A stretch of DNA of 64,000 nt from Mycolicibacterium tusciae JS617 (GTDB taxonomy: Bacteria > Actinomycetota > Actinomycetes > Mycobacteriales > Mycobacteriaceae): contig NZ_KI912270.1 of NCBI RefSeq assembly GCF_000243415.2, positions 3,038,001 to 3,102,000 of the forward strand. Reading direction: 5' to 3'. Positions 1 to 9,078 of the stretch are shown piece after piece. The stretch's first letter is position 1, and every line of letters starts with the position of its first letter. The notes beneath the pieces were generated by a model, which saw nothing but the letters and a program-made list of their open reading frames with translations, had not been told where the DNA came from and ran no database searches. Both the position numbers and the translations under genes were made by a program.

Positions 1-49
1 CTCGATAAATCATTTCCGGGGCCGCGCGCGGGCCGCGCGCCCGGTTGAC

Positions 50-1516
50 GGCTCTTCGATTTTAATGGGGCAGTTGTGATTTCGCTCTCGTAGGGCGTGT
101 CGCTGCATGGGGAGGCCCTTGGTCTTCCGAAGTCTGAAAGTTGCGAAGCATTCAGGCTGACGAAGGGAACCAAGGGCCGTGTCCGACGGTACGACATTGT
201 TGTTTGGGCTGCCAGGAGTGCGGGTTGAGCGTGTCGAGCGCTGGGCCGACGGGACGCGAGTAGTGCACGCGGTGACCGCGAGCGAGTCCGCGGCGGCGTG
301 CCCGTCGTGTGGGGTGTTGTCCACCTCGGTGAAGGCCCGAGTCGCCACCGCACCGAAGGATATCCCCTACGGTGAAGCGCGAATCATGCTGCGGTGGCAC
401 AAGACCCGGTGGCGTTGCCGGGAGGACTACTGTGAACGCGGGTCCTTCACCGAGTCCATCGCGCAGGTGCCGGCGCGGGCCCGCACAACTCTGCGGTTGC
501 GCACTCAGGTCGGTGCGGCGATCGGGGATGCGGCCCGTTCTGTGGCCGAGGTCGCAAACAGCCACGGCGTGTCGTGGCCGACCGCGCACCGCGCGTTCGT
601 CGCCCACGCCGAGTCGCTGCTAGTCGAACCGCAGCCCACCGCGGTGCTGGGCATCGATGAGACCCGCCGCGGAAAGCCCAGGTGGGAACACTGCGCGGTG
701 ACGCAGGGGTGGGTGCGGGTGGACCCGTGGGACACCGGGTTCGTCGACCTGGCCGGCGATCAGGGCCTGCTGGGGCAACGGGAAGGCCGCACCGGCGCAG
801 CGGTCATCGACTGGCTCTCTGAGCGCACCGAAGCCTTCCGCGCGGGCGTGGCCTACGTGGCCATCGACCCGGCCGCGGTCTACGCGACAGCGATCCGCAC
901 ACCCGGCTTGTTGCCCAACGCGACGATCGTGGTCGATCACTTCCACCTGGTGAAGCTCGGCAACGACGCGGTGACCAAGGTGCGTCAACGGGTCACCTGG
1001 GATCTACGTGAGCGTCGTGGTCGCAAGATCGACCCGGAATGGGCCAACCGGCGACGGTTGCTGCGCGCTCGGGAACGCCTGTCGGGCAAGAGTTTCGCCA
1101 AAATGTGGAACGCCCTCATCGCCGCTGACGACACCGGTCAGATCCTCTCAGCGTGGATCGCCAAGGAAGAACTGCGCACCCTGCTGTCCACCGTGCGCGT
1201 CGGCGGCGACCCGCACCTGACCCGGCACCGCCTGCACCGGTTCCTGTCCTGGTGCATCGATTCGCAGATCCCGGAGCTGCTGACCCTGGCCACCACCGTG
1301 GACACCTGGTGGCCCGAGATCAACGCCTTCATCGCCACCGGCATCACCAACGCCGGCACCGAGGGCTACAACCGGCTCGTCAAGCAGGTCAAACGCACAG
1401 CGTGCGGGTTCAGAAACACAGAAAACTCGGCCCGCCGGATACGCTTCCACTGCACCCGCAAACAGCGGGCCGCAACCCAGACATCATGCTGATTGCCCGC
1501 TCAAAATCGAAGAGCC
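50..1516 (+). mobile_element. ISL3-family insertion sequence, copy 1
   Basis: Complete 1467-bp IS. Its imperfect terminal inverted repeats both start GGCTCTTCGATTTT (left at 50; right, reading inward on the minus strand, from 1516). It is flanked by a perfect 8-bp target duplication, CGGTTGAC, at 42-49 and 1517-1524; 8 bp is the usual duplication length of the ISL3 family. It carries one intact transposase gene. A second copy lies in opposite orientation at 13442-14909. Confidence 0.95.
179..1492 (+). CDS. ISL3-family DDE transposase
   Basis: 437-residue transposase that cuts and joins the ends of the surrounding IS. The N-terminus has a zinc-ribbon-like region (CPSC near residue 40, then cysteines near residue 85), followed by a helix-turn-helix region and the DDE catalytic core. 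The likely acidic triad is Asp in GIDET (about 160), Asp in VAIDP (about 228) and Glu in GTEGYN (about 394). Start is GTG, 129 bp inside the left terminus. The reading frame is intact, so this copy may be active and may have supplied the frameshifted copy at 13466-14780. Family assignment rests on motif order, length and the 8-bp duplication. Confidence 0.93.
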   Translation: MSDGTTLLFGLPGVRVERVERWADGTRVVHAVTASESAAACPSCGVLSTSVKARVATAPKDIPYGEARIMLRWHKTRWRCREDYCERGSFTESIAQVPARARTTLRLRTQVGAAIGDAARSVAEVANSHGVSWPTAHRAFVAHAESLLVEPQPTAVLGIDETRRGKPRWEHCAVTQGWVRVDPWDTGFVDLAGDQGLLGQREGRTGAAVIDWLSERTEAFRAGVAYVAIDPAAVYATAIRTPGLLPNATIVVDHFHLVKLGNDAVTKVRQRVTWDLRERRGRKIDPEWANRRRLLRARERLSGKSFAKMWNALIAADDTGQILSAWIAKEELRTLLSTVRVGGDPHLTRHRLHRFLSWCIDSQIPELLTLATTVDTWWPEINAFIATGITNAGTEGYNRLVKQVKRTACGFRNTENSARRIRFHCTRKQRAATQTSC

Positions 1517-1576
1517 CGGTTGACAACGAAATCACGTCGATAACTTCGAAACCGTTGTTTTCGAAATTTCGCCGTG

Positions 1577-2203
1577 CTACGTCGGTACCAGAGCCGACAT
1601 AAACCGAATGGAGTGCCCAGCATCTTCAAGCCGGCGCTCTACCTCCGCGTCGCGCGACCACTCGAGATACATCAACCTGATTCGGTGACTCTTCAATGCC
1701 CACTCGGCGCCCTCGAGCAATTGAGATTCGGCCACTTGCACGTCGACCTTCAGGAATCGATAACCTGTTCGCCTAATTCGAAGTCTAGAGTGGTTGTTTC
1801 GACGCGCATGACCGTCACACCGCGCTTGCGCATCAGGGTCGACAATCCAACTGAAGCGTAGTTGCCGAGTTTGGTAATGAGCGATGTTCCGATTTTGCCA
1901 ACCGCTGAGTAGCCGTCTTGATCTTCCCACCCTGGTTCGCTTCCCTGGACAGTCGATCCGACAATAAACGTCGTTCGCCCCGCCCACATGCGACAGCTTT
2001 CTCCACCAATCGGACATTTGAGTAATTCGAAAGCCGCTGCCGGAAGAGACGGTCATTATTGGAAACGGTTCGAACGCCACTACCTGCGCCGCATCGGTCG
2101 CCATACGCTCGCTGATTTCTCCCGAAGCGGTACCGACATCGACGTACAGCCCGGCAGATGCGCGACTCCGCAGAAAGTCGAATACATAATCACGTCGCGG
2201 CAC
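1577..2203 (-). pseudogene. FkbM-family methyltransferase remnant
   Basis: Pieces of an FkbM-type SAM-dependent methyltransferase can be read on the minus strand, but not in one frame. The start region has the SAM-binding motif (YVDVGTASGE) and VVAFEP. A middle piece with TTTLDFEL lies in another frame (about 1750-1989). The final piece, FLKVDV...LLEGAEWAL, returns to the first frame and ends at 1577. At least two frame changes separate these pieces, so the gene is dead. It lies 53 bp from the ISL3 duplication and beside the polysaccharide genes. Such enzymes O-methylate sugars; the substrate is unknown. Confidence 0.7.
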
Positions 2204-2651
2204 GTGTGGAATTGTACGGGCGTGACGGCCATGACTTTCCGACTTTCAGCACGGCAGGGTCTCGGCCAAGAAGATGATCTCCCTCGGACGCACACCGAAG
2301 AAACGAAGCGCCGACGTCTTAGCCTATTTCGACCGACCCTGGCACGCCCAATGGGCCCATGGAAGCGATCAACGGCTGCCTCGAACATCTCCGTCCGTCT
2401 GTCCTGGGCTTTCCCAATCTGACCAATACATTGCCCGATCACTACCGGAATTCGGCAGATCGCATTTAACGACACCGTCTATTCTTAAGAGCCCGACAAC
2501 GCATTTTCGGAATCATTGTTTGCAGGCCTGAAGGACGAGTCGATGAACGAAATATCTACCCTAGAAGAAGGCAGAGGGGATATTGCGCTATGTCGAAAAT
2601 TGTTTCGCAATACCGCCGCACTCCCTTGCAGGACCGCATTCGACGAGGCTC
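2204..2651. other. non-coding gap
   Basis: No supported gene on either strand between the FkbM remnant and the flippase. The sequence is less GC-rich than its surroundings; short ORFs here look like chance. Confidence 0.5.
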
Positions 2652-4121
2652 TCAACTCGTGACGCGCATCCCCCCCGCTCGGTACCGTGCGAGGATGCGC
2701 ATCGGTGGCAGACGGCGCCACTTCACGATGCACGCCACGATTGCACTCACCAGAACGGACACACCGATGAACGCGGTGAACCGGGGGAGGCTACCGAGAA
2801 CCCCTGCGGACACCAGCGCCGCCGCCCCACCGAGGACGATCGACATCGCCAGCGCCCAAAAATATCCCTTGATCAGGGACCACCCATCGAGCGCCCCCTG
2901 GCGGACAGTGAACACCACCTGGAGAATGTGCCGAAGGAGCGCCCCAGCGATGGCTGCGAGCAGCGCGAACAGCCACGATGCGGTCATTGCAGTCGCGCCG
3001 ACGCCGGCCGCAATCACTACGACGGAAACCAGCCCCGTTGGGACCAACAGCCGAAACCGGCCGACAGACTCGAGCGCCATTCCGAGCGCCATATCGACGG
3101 CTCCAAGACCCCACCGGATTGCGATCAGTGGGGCCATCGCGGTAGCCAGCCCCCACCCGGGACCGAAGAGCACCGCGGTAAGGATCGGCGCCGCGCCGGC
3201 GAGAATCGCAGAGACCGGGAAGCCAGCCCATGCAATGAGGATCAGGAAGTCGGTCCACGCGTGCCTTGTTCGCGCCTGGACCCCGACGTCGTGCCGAAAC
3301 TCGGGGTACACCGCCTGACCGAGCGCCAGAACGCCCTGGTAGATCGGCACCATGGTGAACACCTCGGCTCGATTCCATTGGCCGAGAGCGTCGGTCCCGA
3401 CCCAACGGGACACCGACCATTTGCCGGCGTTCCAAGTGACGTACGAGAGCATCGCGAGACCCAGCACCTTCCACGCGAATCCGAGGTCTGTCCGCGCTGC
3501 GGTAGCGTCTGGCTTCGCACGCCAGTGCTCCCGGGTCAGGATGAGCACGGCAGCCGCCAGAAGGACTGATGCCACTACCGGCGAAACGAGCAACGTCATC
3601 GGACCCGGCGCAAGCATGACGGCAACGACTCCGATCGCCATGCCCACGGCCGTCGTCGCCACCGTAGAGACCGCGACCGCCCTAAACCCGCCAACTCGCC
3701 GCAGGACGCCGAGCAATAGCCCCGAGAGCGGCGCGAGGAAGGCGGTCACTCCGATCACTCGGCACGGACCGACCGCCTCAGGCGCATCCCACAACGCCGC
3801 CCACGGCGCAGCCAGGGCGACGAGTAACAGGCCTGCGACAAGTCCGAGGCCGCCCGCAAAAAGGATGAGAAAACTCAGTTTTCCCGGGTGCAGTTCGGAG
3901 GTCCGTGCCGCCGCCTCGCCAAGTCCGCCCTGTGCAATCAGAGTGACAAGCGCAGATAGGCTCATCGCGACGGCGACCGAACCGAAGCCGGTGTCCGAAA
4001 CGAGCCGGCTCACCATCGCCGCATAGCCAACCTGAAGCAGCATCGTCACAACCTGCGCGCTGATCGTCCAGCCGGTATACGAGACAAGCGTCCGAAGTTT
4101 GGAACCCGGCGAGGCGGTCAC
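2652..4121 (-). CDS. polysaccharide flippase (Wzx-like, MOP superfamily)
   Basis: 489-residue, very hydrophobic protein with roughly 12-14 membrane segments over its whole length. It begins with a short polar stretch and then a first helix near residue 15. The pattern matches the oligosaccharide flippase/RfbX-like branch of the MOP exporters, which move lipid-linked repeat units across the cytoplasmic membrane. It is the last intact gene of the minus-strand polysaccharide series, 22 bp after a family 4 glycosyltransferase. With the polymerase-like gene at 15412-16779 it points to a Wzx/Wzy-type assembly route. The transported glycan is unknown. Confidence 0.85.
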   Translation of the reverse strand: MTASPGSKLRTLVSYTGWTISAQVVTMLLQVGYAAMVSRLVSDTGFGSVAVAMSLSALVTLIAQGGLGEAAARTSELHPGKLSFLILFAGGLGLVAGLLLVALAAPWAALWDAPEAVGPCRVIGVTAFLAPLSGLLLGVLRRVGGFRAVAVSTVATTAVGMAIGVVAVMLAPGPMTLLVSPVVASVLLAAAVLILTREHWRAKPDATAARTDLGFAWKVLGLAMLSYVTWNAGKWSVSRWVGTDALGQWNRAEVFTMVPIYQGVLALGQAVYPEFRHDVGVQARTRHAWTDFLILIAWAGFPVSAILAGAAPILTAVLFGPGWGLATAMAPLIAIRWGLGAVDMALGMALESVGRFRLLVPTGLVSVVVIAAGVGATAMTASWLFALLAAIAGALLRHILQVVFTVRQGALDGWSLIKGYFWALAMSIVLGGAAALVSAGVLGSLPRFTAFIGVSVLVSAIVACIVKWRRLPPMRILARYRAGGMRVTS

Positions 4122-4143
4122 GGTTGACGAGTCCGCTCGCCAC

Positions 4144-5343
4144 TCATCGCCGTCGGTCCTTCTCGATCGCGATCACGCGGCGGTACTCTGCCACGTACTG
4201 TGCGGCAACGGCGCTCGGTGAATACCCGGCGATCGACGCGGCGACGTCAAACCCTGGTGACACCGTCGATGAAGGGTCGTCGATCGCGTCGCACACTGCT
4301 GCCGCGATAGCAGCGGGGTCGCGCACGTCGACAAGTTTGCCCGCCCGCCCCTGGGACAGAACCCATGGCACCGCACCCGAGTGCTTTCCAGCGATCACTG
4401 GAAGCCCAGCCTGTAAAGCCTCGATGAGGACGTTGCCAAACGACTCCTCGAGTGAGGGAAAGCAAAACACGGCCGCCCGGGAATATTCGTCGGCGAGCAC
4501 ATCACGATCCGCATGCCCCACGAATGCCACCTGCGTGTCAAGCCCCTGCTCCCGGGCCCAGGCTTCAACCGGACCGCCCGGACCCAGACCACTACCGACA
4601 AGCCGAAGCGTAGCGTCGGGATATTGAGCTTGGACCAATGCCATCGCGCGCAACAGGGCGCGGACGTTCTTGCCTCGGCTTGCGTTCGCGACACATAAGA
4701 CCGTCGTGTTGGACCTGCGTACGACGTCGCCGGTCACCGCGGGTAGCGCAGGGATGAGGTTCGGAATCACCGGGATTTTGCCGAAGTGTGCGAACCAGCG
4801 GAGCGAACGGGCGAGGTAGGGAGAGGGGGCCGAGACGTGACGGATAGAAAATCGTGCACGGATCGCGAGTAACAGGCGAAAGAAGCGATATGCATCCAAT
4901 TCGAGAGCAAGAATCCTGAGTGGCGAATCACGGGCCGTGACGAGCACGGGTGCGGCGCCAGCCTCGGCAGCCCCGAGGGCAAATTCGTAGGTCCACTGAG
5001 CGTGGATCACATCTGGACGGAGTTCCCGGAGTGCCGCAGCTAGTCCTCGGCGCTCGGTACGGAAGAAATCACGCACATGATCCCTCTGCCGCCGCAGACC
5101 GGGGACCAGAACAAGGCCCAGTTGATTGCCCATAAATTTCAGCGGCGCGTCGATATCTGTCGCCGTTGAAACGATTGTTACGCGATGCCCCGCTGCTATG
5201 AACTCCTCAGCGAGCGTCGGGAGTAACGCGTAGGGAAATACTTCGGTGCTCGGGATTTTCACACCCAGCAAAGGCTCAAGCATGCGGACGTCCGCAGGGC
5301 CACAAAGCACAACATGCAGGCTCGTTAGCTTCTCGTCACTCAC
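4144..5343 (-). CDS. glycosyltransferase family 4
   Basis: 399-residue GT-B fold glycosyltransferase. The C-terminal nucleotide-sugar-binding half has the family motif E-x7-E in ESFGNVLIEALQAGLPVIA (about residues 305-325), preceded by a Rossmann segment (TTVLCVANASRGKN, about 215-230). The N-terminal acceptor domain includes DVIHAQWTYE. Starts with ATG 16 bp downstream of the nucleotide-sugar dehydrogenase stop, so the two are probably co-transcribed. It adds one sugar to the growing repeat unit; donor and linkage cannot be read from sequence. Confidence 0.88.
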   Translation of the reverse strand: MSDEKLTSLHVVLCGPADVRMLEPLLGVKIPSTEVFPYALLPTLAEEFIAAGHRVTIVSTATDIDAPLKFMGNQLGLVLVPGLRRQRDHVRDFFRTERRGLAAALRELRPDVIHAQWTYEFALGAAEAGAAPVLVTARDSPLRILALELDAYRFFRLLLAIRARFSIRHVSAPSPYLARSLRWFAHFGKIPVIPNLIPALPAVTGDVVRRSNTTVLCVANASRGKNVRALLRAMALVQAQYPDATLRLVGSGLGPGGPVEAWAREQGLDTQVAFVGHADRDVLADEYSRAAVFCFPSLEESFGNVLIEALQAGLPVIAGKHSGAVPWVLSQGRAGKLVDVRDPAAIAAAVCDAIDDPSSTVSPGFDVAASIAGYSPSAVAAQYVAEYRRVIAIEKDRRR

Positions 5344-5359
5344 GCCGCAGATCCACTAC

Positions 5360-6631
5360 TCACAGCCGGATGGCAGACGGGTGCGTGGATGCACCTTGCG
5401 TGTCGAAGAACAACTGCGACCGTGCCACCAGGTCATCAACGTCGTATTCACGGTGAGCTTGGAGGAGGAGGACTGCGTCCGCTTGGGAGAGGGCGGTCCC
5501 CAAGTCCTCGGCGCGCGGAATGGCCGCACCGCTAATATTCCAGGCGCCGACGCGAGGGTCGTGAAACGTCAGGAATGCCCCTTTACGCGAAAGCAGCGTG
5601 GCGATGGGCTTCGCGGGAGACTCGCGCTGGTCGGCGATATTCGGTTTGTAGGTAACACCCAGGATGAGCACGCGGGATCCGCGCACAGGCTTGCCGACGT
5701 CGTTCAACGCGTCTTGCAACCGGTCGACGACGTAACCGGGCATGCTCTCGTTGACTTCCTGAGCCAGTTCGACGAAGCGAAATGGGCGTCCGAGCTGACG
5801 TTTGACCTCGAAGCTCAGATAGTTCGGATCGATCGGGATGCAATGTCCACCGACCCCGGGACCGGGATAAAAAGCCTGGAAACCGAACGGTTTCGTGGAT
5901 GCCGCGCGGATGACCTCCCACAGATCGATGTCAAGCTCGCGGCAGAAGCGCACCATCTCGTTGACCAGCGCGATATTGGCGTGCCGATAAGTGTTCTCGA
6001 GGAGTTTTGCCATTTCGGCCTCCTTCGCCCCCTTCACCGGGACGACGGTACTTATGAACCCTTCGTAGAACTCGCAGGCACGTCGCGTCGACTCCGCCGT
6101 CACTCCGCCAACAACCTTCGGCGTGTTCTGCAGGGTGTACCGCTGATTACCCGGATCGATCCGCTCAGGGGAAAAAGCGAGGAAAAAATCTCGATCGATC
6201 TGACGACCGGACGCCTCCAACACGGGCCGGACGAGGTTGTCGGTCGTTCCGGGGTACGTCGTTGACTCGAGAACCACCAGCACACCAGGCTTTGCGAATC
6301 GGGCGGCACCCTCTACGGCGCGCTCCACCGCCCGCATATCAGGGCTTCTGTCTGGGCTCAACGGCGTCGGAACACAGATGACGATGACGTCTGCCTCAGC
6401 GAGGGCTGCGGTGTCCGCGGACGCCTGGTAGCCCCGGCTCAGCGCCGCACGAATGTCATCATCACTGATGTCATCGACATGACTCACCCCCTTAGAGAGG
6501 TCAGCGACCACCTGGGGATTGAGATCAAGACCCGTCGTATGGTGCCCAGCGCTTACCGCTCCCATCGCCAGCGGCAGGCCGACATAGCCTTGCCCTACGA
6601 CTACCACATTTCGCTTTGAACGCACTGACAC
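5360..6631 (-). CDS. nucleotide-sugar dehydrogenase (UDP-HexNAc/UDP-glucose dehydrogenase family)
   Basis: 423 residues. It oxidises C6 of a UDP-sugar in two NAD-dependent steps to give a UDP-uronic acid. N-terminal NAD site GQGYVGLPLA (about 12-21), central helix region around residue 210, and catalytic Cys in GVGGHCIPIDP (about 265-275). The GGHCIP form is more common in UDP-GlcNAc/UDP-ManNAc dehydrogenases (WbpA/WecC type) than in UDP-glucose dehydrogenases, so an aminosugar uronate is the likelier product. A separate UDP-glucose dehydrogenase domain sits in the fusion protein at 47043-49364. Confidence 0.88.
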   Translation of the reverse strand: MSVRSKRNVVVVGQGYVGLPLAMGAVSAGHHTTGLDLNPQVVADLSKGVSHVDDISDDDIRAALSRGYQASADTAALAEADVIVICVPTPLSPDRSPDMRAVERAVEGAARFAKPGVLVVLESTTYPGTTDNLVRPVLEASGRQIDRDFFLAFSPERIDPGNQRYTLQNTPKVVGGVTAESTRRACEFYEGFISTVVPVKGAKEAEMAKLLENTYRHANIALVNEMVRFCRELDIDLWEVIRAASTKPFGFQAFYPGPGVGGHCIPIDPNYLSFEVKRQLGRPFRFVELAQEVNESMPGYVVDRLQDALNDVGKPVRGSRVLILGVTYKPNIADQRESPAKPIATLLSRKGAFLTFHDPRVGAWNISGAAIPRAEDLGTALSQADAVLLLQAHREYDVDDLVARSQLFFDTQGASTHPSAIRL

Positions 6632-6683
6632 GCGCCCCCCGTCTATGAGCTGTGCACAGATACCTAAGGTGACAAGCAGTCTC

Positions 6684-7487
6684 TCACTTGATGAGTCTCA
6701 GGTAGATGGGACCGAGTAATGGCTTGAGCTTCTTCCGAAAGCGAACGCGTGCGACCTGCATTGCCGTCCATGCGCTGTCGAACCTGGCCGTGATCGGCGT
6801 TAATGCGAGCACATCAACTCGAGCCTGATGCCTTCCCCTTAAGTCCGGGTTGACGCTCGACCGCCCACCGTCAAGGTAATTGACATCGATCTCTGGCCAT
6901 GTCCGGGGGGCTATCCGGGCCGCCAACTTGATCAGCAAGTGATAATCGGCAACGTCACCCATGCTCAGGTCAAACCCGCCGAGATCACGGAGCAGCTCAA
7001 CTTTCATGATCACCGCCTGATGGCAGATCGTGGCGCCGCCCAAGAGATGCTTTGCCCTCGAGTACGGGATCTTGCCCACGTTGGGACGTACCTTGCGTCC
7101 AGTGCTGTCGACCACTCTGGCTCGGCTATAACCCCAGGCAAGGCTGCTCTCTACCCGGCTGAGTATGCGACCGAGCGCATCCTCGTCAGCGAAGCAGTCC
7201 CCAGCGTTCATAAATACGACGTACTCGCCCTTGACGATGTCCAGGGACTTATTCATCGCGTCAAACAGCCCGTTATCGGGTTCGGAAGTGACGACGTGCG
7301 GAAACGCGAATTCTGCTGACTGATACCACTCCACGGTGCCGTCTATCGACGCGCCGTCTATAAGCACGTGCTCCCAGCCACGACGCTCTGTCTGCCTCGC
7401 CAGGGAGTCCAGGGTACGTTGGACATTCTCCAGATCATTCCAGCAAACGGTGACGATGCTGACACGAACGGGCGGCGCCGCGCTCAC
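6684..7487 (-). CDS. glycosyltransferase family 2
   Basis: 267-residue GT-A glycosyltransferase. It begins with SIVTVCWNDLENVQRTLDSL, has the donor-site region LIDGASIDGT (about 42-51), and a DxD-like acid in FMNAGDCFADEDAL (about 95-108). Resembles WcaA/colanic-acid-type enzymes. Its start overlaps the stop of the DUF115 gene by 4 bp (7484-7487), making it the last member of a six-gene translationally coupled series (6684-11661). Confidence 0.87.
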   Translation of the reverse strand: MSAAPPVRVSIVTVCWNDLENVQRTLDSLARQTERRGWEHVLIDGASIDGTVEWYQSAEFAFPHVVTSEPDNGLFDAMNKSLDIVKGEYVVFMNAGDCFADEDALGRILSRVESSLAWGYSRARVVDSTGRKVRPNVGKIPYSRAKHLLGGATICHQAVIMKVELLRDLGGFDLSMGDVADYHLLIKLAARIAPRTWPEIDVNYLDGGRSSVNPDLRGRHQARVDVLALTPITARFDSAWTAMQVARVRFRKKLKPLLGPIYLRLIK

Positions 7488-8356
7488 AAGCCAAGCGCTT
7501 CTTCGAGCGGCAATTTAGGGAACACCGTCAGCGCGCCGTCTACCGTCGCATCGACAATCGTGCGGCCGTCCTTCTCGAATTGCCTCCGGGCCAAGCCGTA
7601 TGCCAGTTCAGAGGTTTCCAAGTCCGGCAGGTGCCACCTGAAGCCCTTTGCGAAGTAGCGTGGATCAAAGTGACTTGCATCAGGTCCCGCAGATTCGACG
7701 ACCTGATGGGGGCGGCCACTAACGGCGAAACGATGATCGACTCCGACCAGAATTACCTGAGAAAAGCCCATGTAGTGGGCCAGCTGCATGGCCACGTAGG
7801 TGACCGTCGAGCCCTCCCATATCCCGTGGCTGGCATCAATGGAAAACCTGGGGCCGACCAGCTTGCTGAGGTACGCCATGGTGTCCGCGCCGGCAAGGAA
7901 CTTGCGATTGGGCGTTGTGGTGAAGAGGGGAGCCTTGATTCTGCGCAAATCGTCCGCGCACTGTTCAACGACAAGATTATTGATGACAACGTGAAAAGTT
8001 GTCTCGAAACCCAACTCATCGAACATCAGGTAGATGCGGTTGAGACCGAACGTGATTTCGGTTCGCAACAGGCTGAGATCGGTGTCTTTGAGGCTGGGAC
8101 CGTTACCGATGATCACGCAACGGCGACCAGCATGAATATCCTTGAACTGTCTGATGTAGGCGCGGTTTGCCCGGCCGGCAGACGTGATGGTGCCCTCGCC
8201 CCAAGCGCGGACATCCGTCAACCGGGTGGCCACCGTGCGAATCCCGCCGTTACCGCGAATAATTGTTCGAGCCCAGTGTTTCAACGCATGACGTCGGCCC
8301 TGTTCCTGCGCGATAACTTGCTGCTGTCCCGAATCGGCCATGCCCACACACCTCAC
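7484..8356 (-). CDS. DUF115/MptE-like protein, possible sugar-acid transferase
   Basis: 290 residues. The signature is IGNGPSL (about 62-68) followed by ITFGLNRIY, typical of DUF115 (6-hydroxymethylpterin diphosphokinase MptE-like), the family that includes the Maf proteins which transfer nonulosonic acids to flagellin. ILVGVDHRF lies near residue 205. It is coupled by 4-bp overlaps to an SDR upstream and a GT2 downstream, in an operon with a CMP-sugar synthetase-like gene. That context favours a glycosyl-transfer role with a CMP-activated acid over pterin metabolism. This is inference: the family has more than one activity. Confidence 0.75.
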   Translation of the reverse strand: MRCVGMADSGQQQVIAQEQGRRHALKHWARTIIRGNGGIRTVATRLTDVRAWGEGTITSAGRANRAYIRQFKDIHAGRRCVIIGNGPSLKDTDLSLLRTEITFGLNRIYLMFDELGFETTFHVVINNLVVEQCADDLRRIKAPLFTTTPNRKFLAGADTMAYLSKLVGPRFSIDASHGIWEGSTVTYVAMQLAHYMGFSQVILVGVDHRFAVSGRPHQVVESAGPDASHFDPRYFAKGFRWHLPDLETSELAYGLARRQFEKDGRTIVDATVDGALTVFPKLPLEEALGL

Positions 8357-9078
8357 TCCGAACCCAGTCGGGCGGTTGCTCCACCGTCAACTACCAAAAC
8401 CGCTCCAGTGACGAAACGAGCGTCGTTGCTAATCAAGAACGATACGGCCCCGGCCACATCATCAGGCTCGCCAATACGGCCCAATGCGGTGCGCTGCCGC
8501 AGAATCGCCTTCCGCTCTTCAGCGGCTGCCGCGCCCCAGCGCGCGAATCCTTCGCGGAGCTTCGCCGTGTCAATCGCGCCGGGTGCGACAACATTGACCC
8601 GCACCTTCGGCCCGAGATCTAACGCGGCAGAGCGCGCCCATCCTTCCAATGCCGCTTTCGTCGCAGCGTAGGCGGTGATCCCTCCGGTCGTAGCGCGGCC
8701 ATGCACGCTTCCCACAACAACGACTGAACCATCGTTGGCAGCGAGACTCTCTCGCACCCCCGAAACCAGGGCGTCGACCGCGATGACGTTGACACGCAGG
8801 GCATCTGACCATTCAGCAAGGGTGGTTTCTCCGGCACCTGCAATGGGCTGCACGGCGGCATTGTGCACAACGGCCTTCAGGTCGTAACTTGTGGCGAGGT
8901 CTCGGCCCAGGGCAACAAGTTGCTCGGACTCGCGTAGATCGACGCGCAGACTCATGTCCGCAGCGGGAGATGAATCTCTATCGATGCCGATGGCGTAGTA
9001 GCCGTCTTTGCGCATGCGTTTACACAGCGCCGAACCGATACCTCCCGCGGCGCCTGTGATGATGACCGCACGGGTCAT
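8353..9078 (-). CDS. short-chain dehydrogenase/reductase
   Basis: 241-residue classical SDR. NAD(P)-binding GAAGGIGSAL (about 8-17), HNAAV (about 73), catalytic Ser in VVGSVHG (about 122) and YAATK (about 135-139). Acts as a keto/hydroxy oxidoreductase. Start overlaps the upstream 2-hydroxyacid dehydrogenase stop by 4 bp. In this operon it may reduce an intermediate of an activated acidic sugar, but the substrate cannot be assigned. Confidence 0.88.
   Translation of the reverse strand: MTRAVIITGAAGGIGSALCKRMRKDGYYAIGIDRDSSPAADMSLRVDLRESEQLVALGRDLATSYDLKAVVHNAAVQPIAGAGETTLAEWSDALRVNVIAVDALVSGVRESLAANDGSVVVVGSVHGRATTGGITAYAATKAALEGWARSAALDLGPKVRVNVVAPGAIDTAKLREGFARWGAAAAEERKAILRQRTALGRIGEPDDVAGAVSFLISNDARFVTGAVLVVDGGATARLGSE

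Noticed and set aside
2583..3569. A 328-residue plus-strand ORF over the flippase
   Set aside because: Antisense to a clear membrane transporter; polar low-complexity translation.
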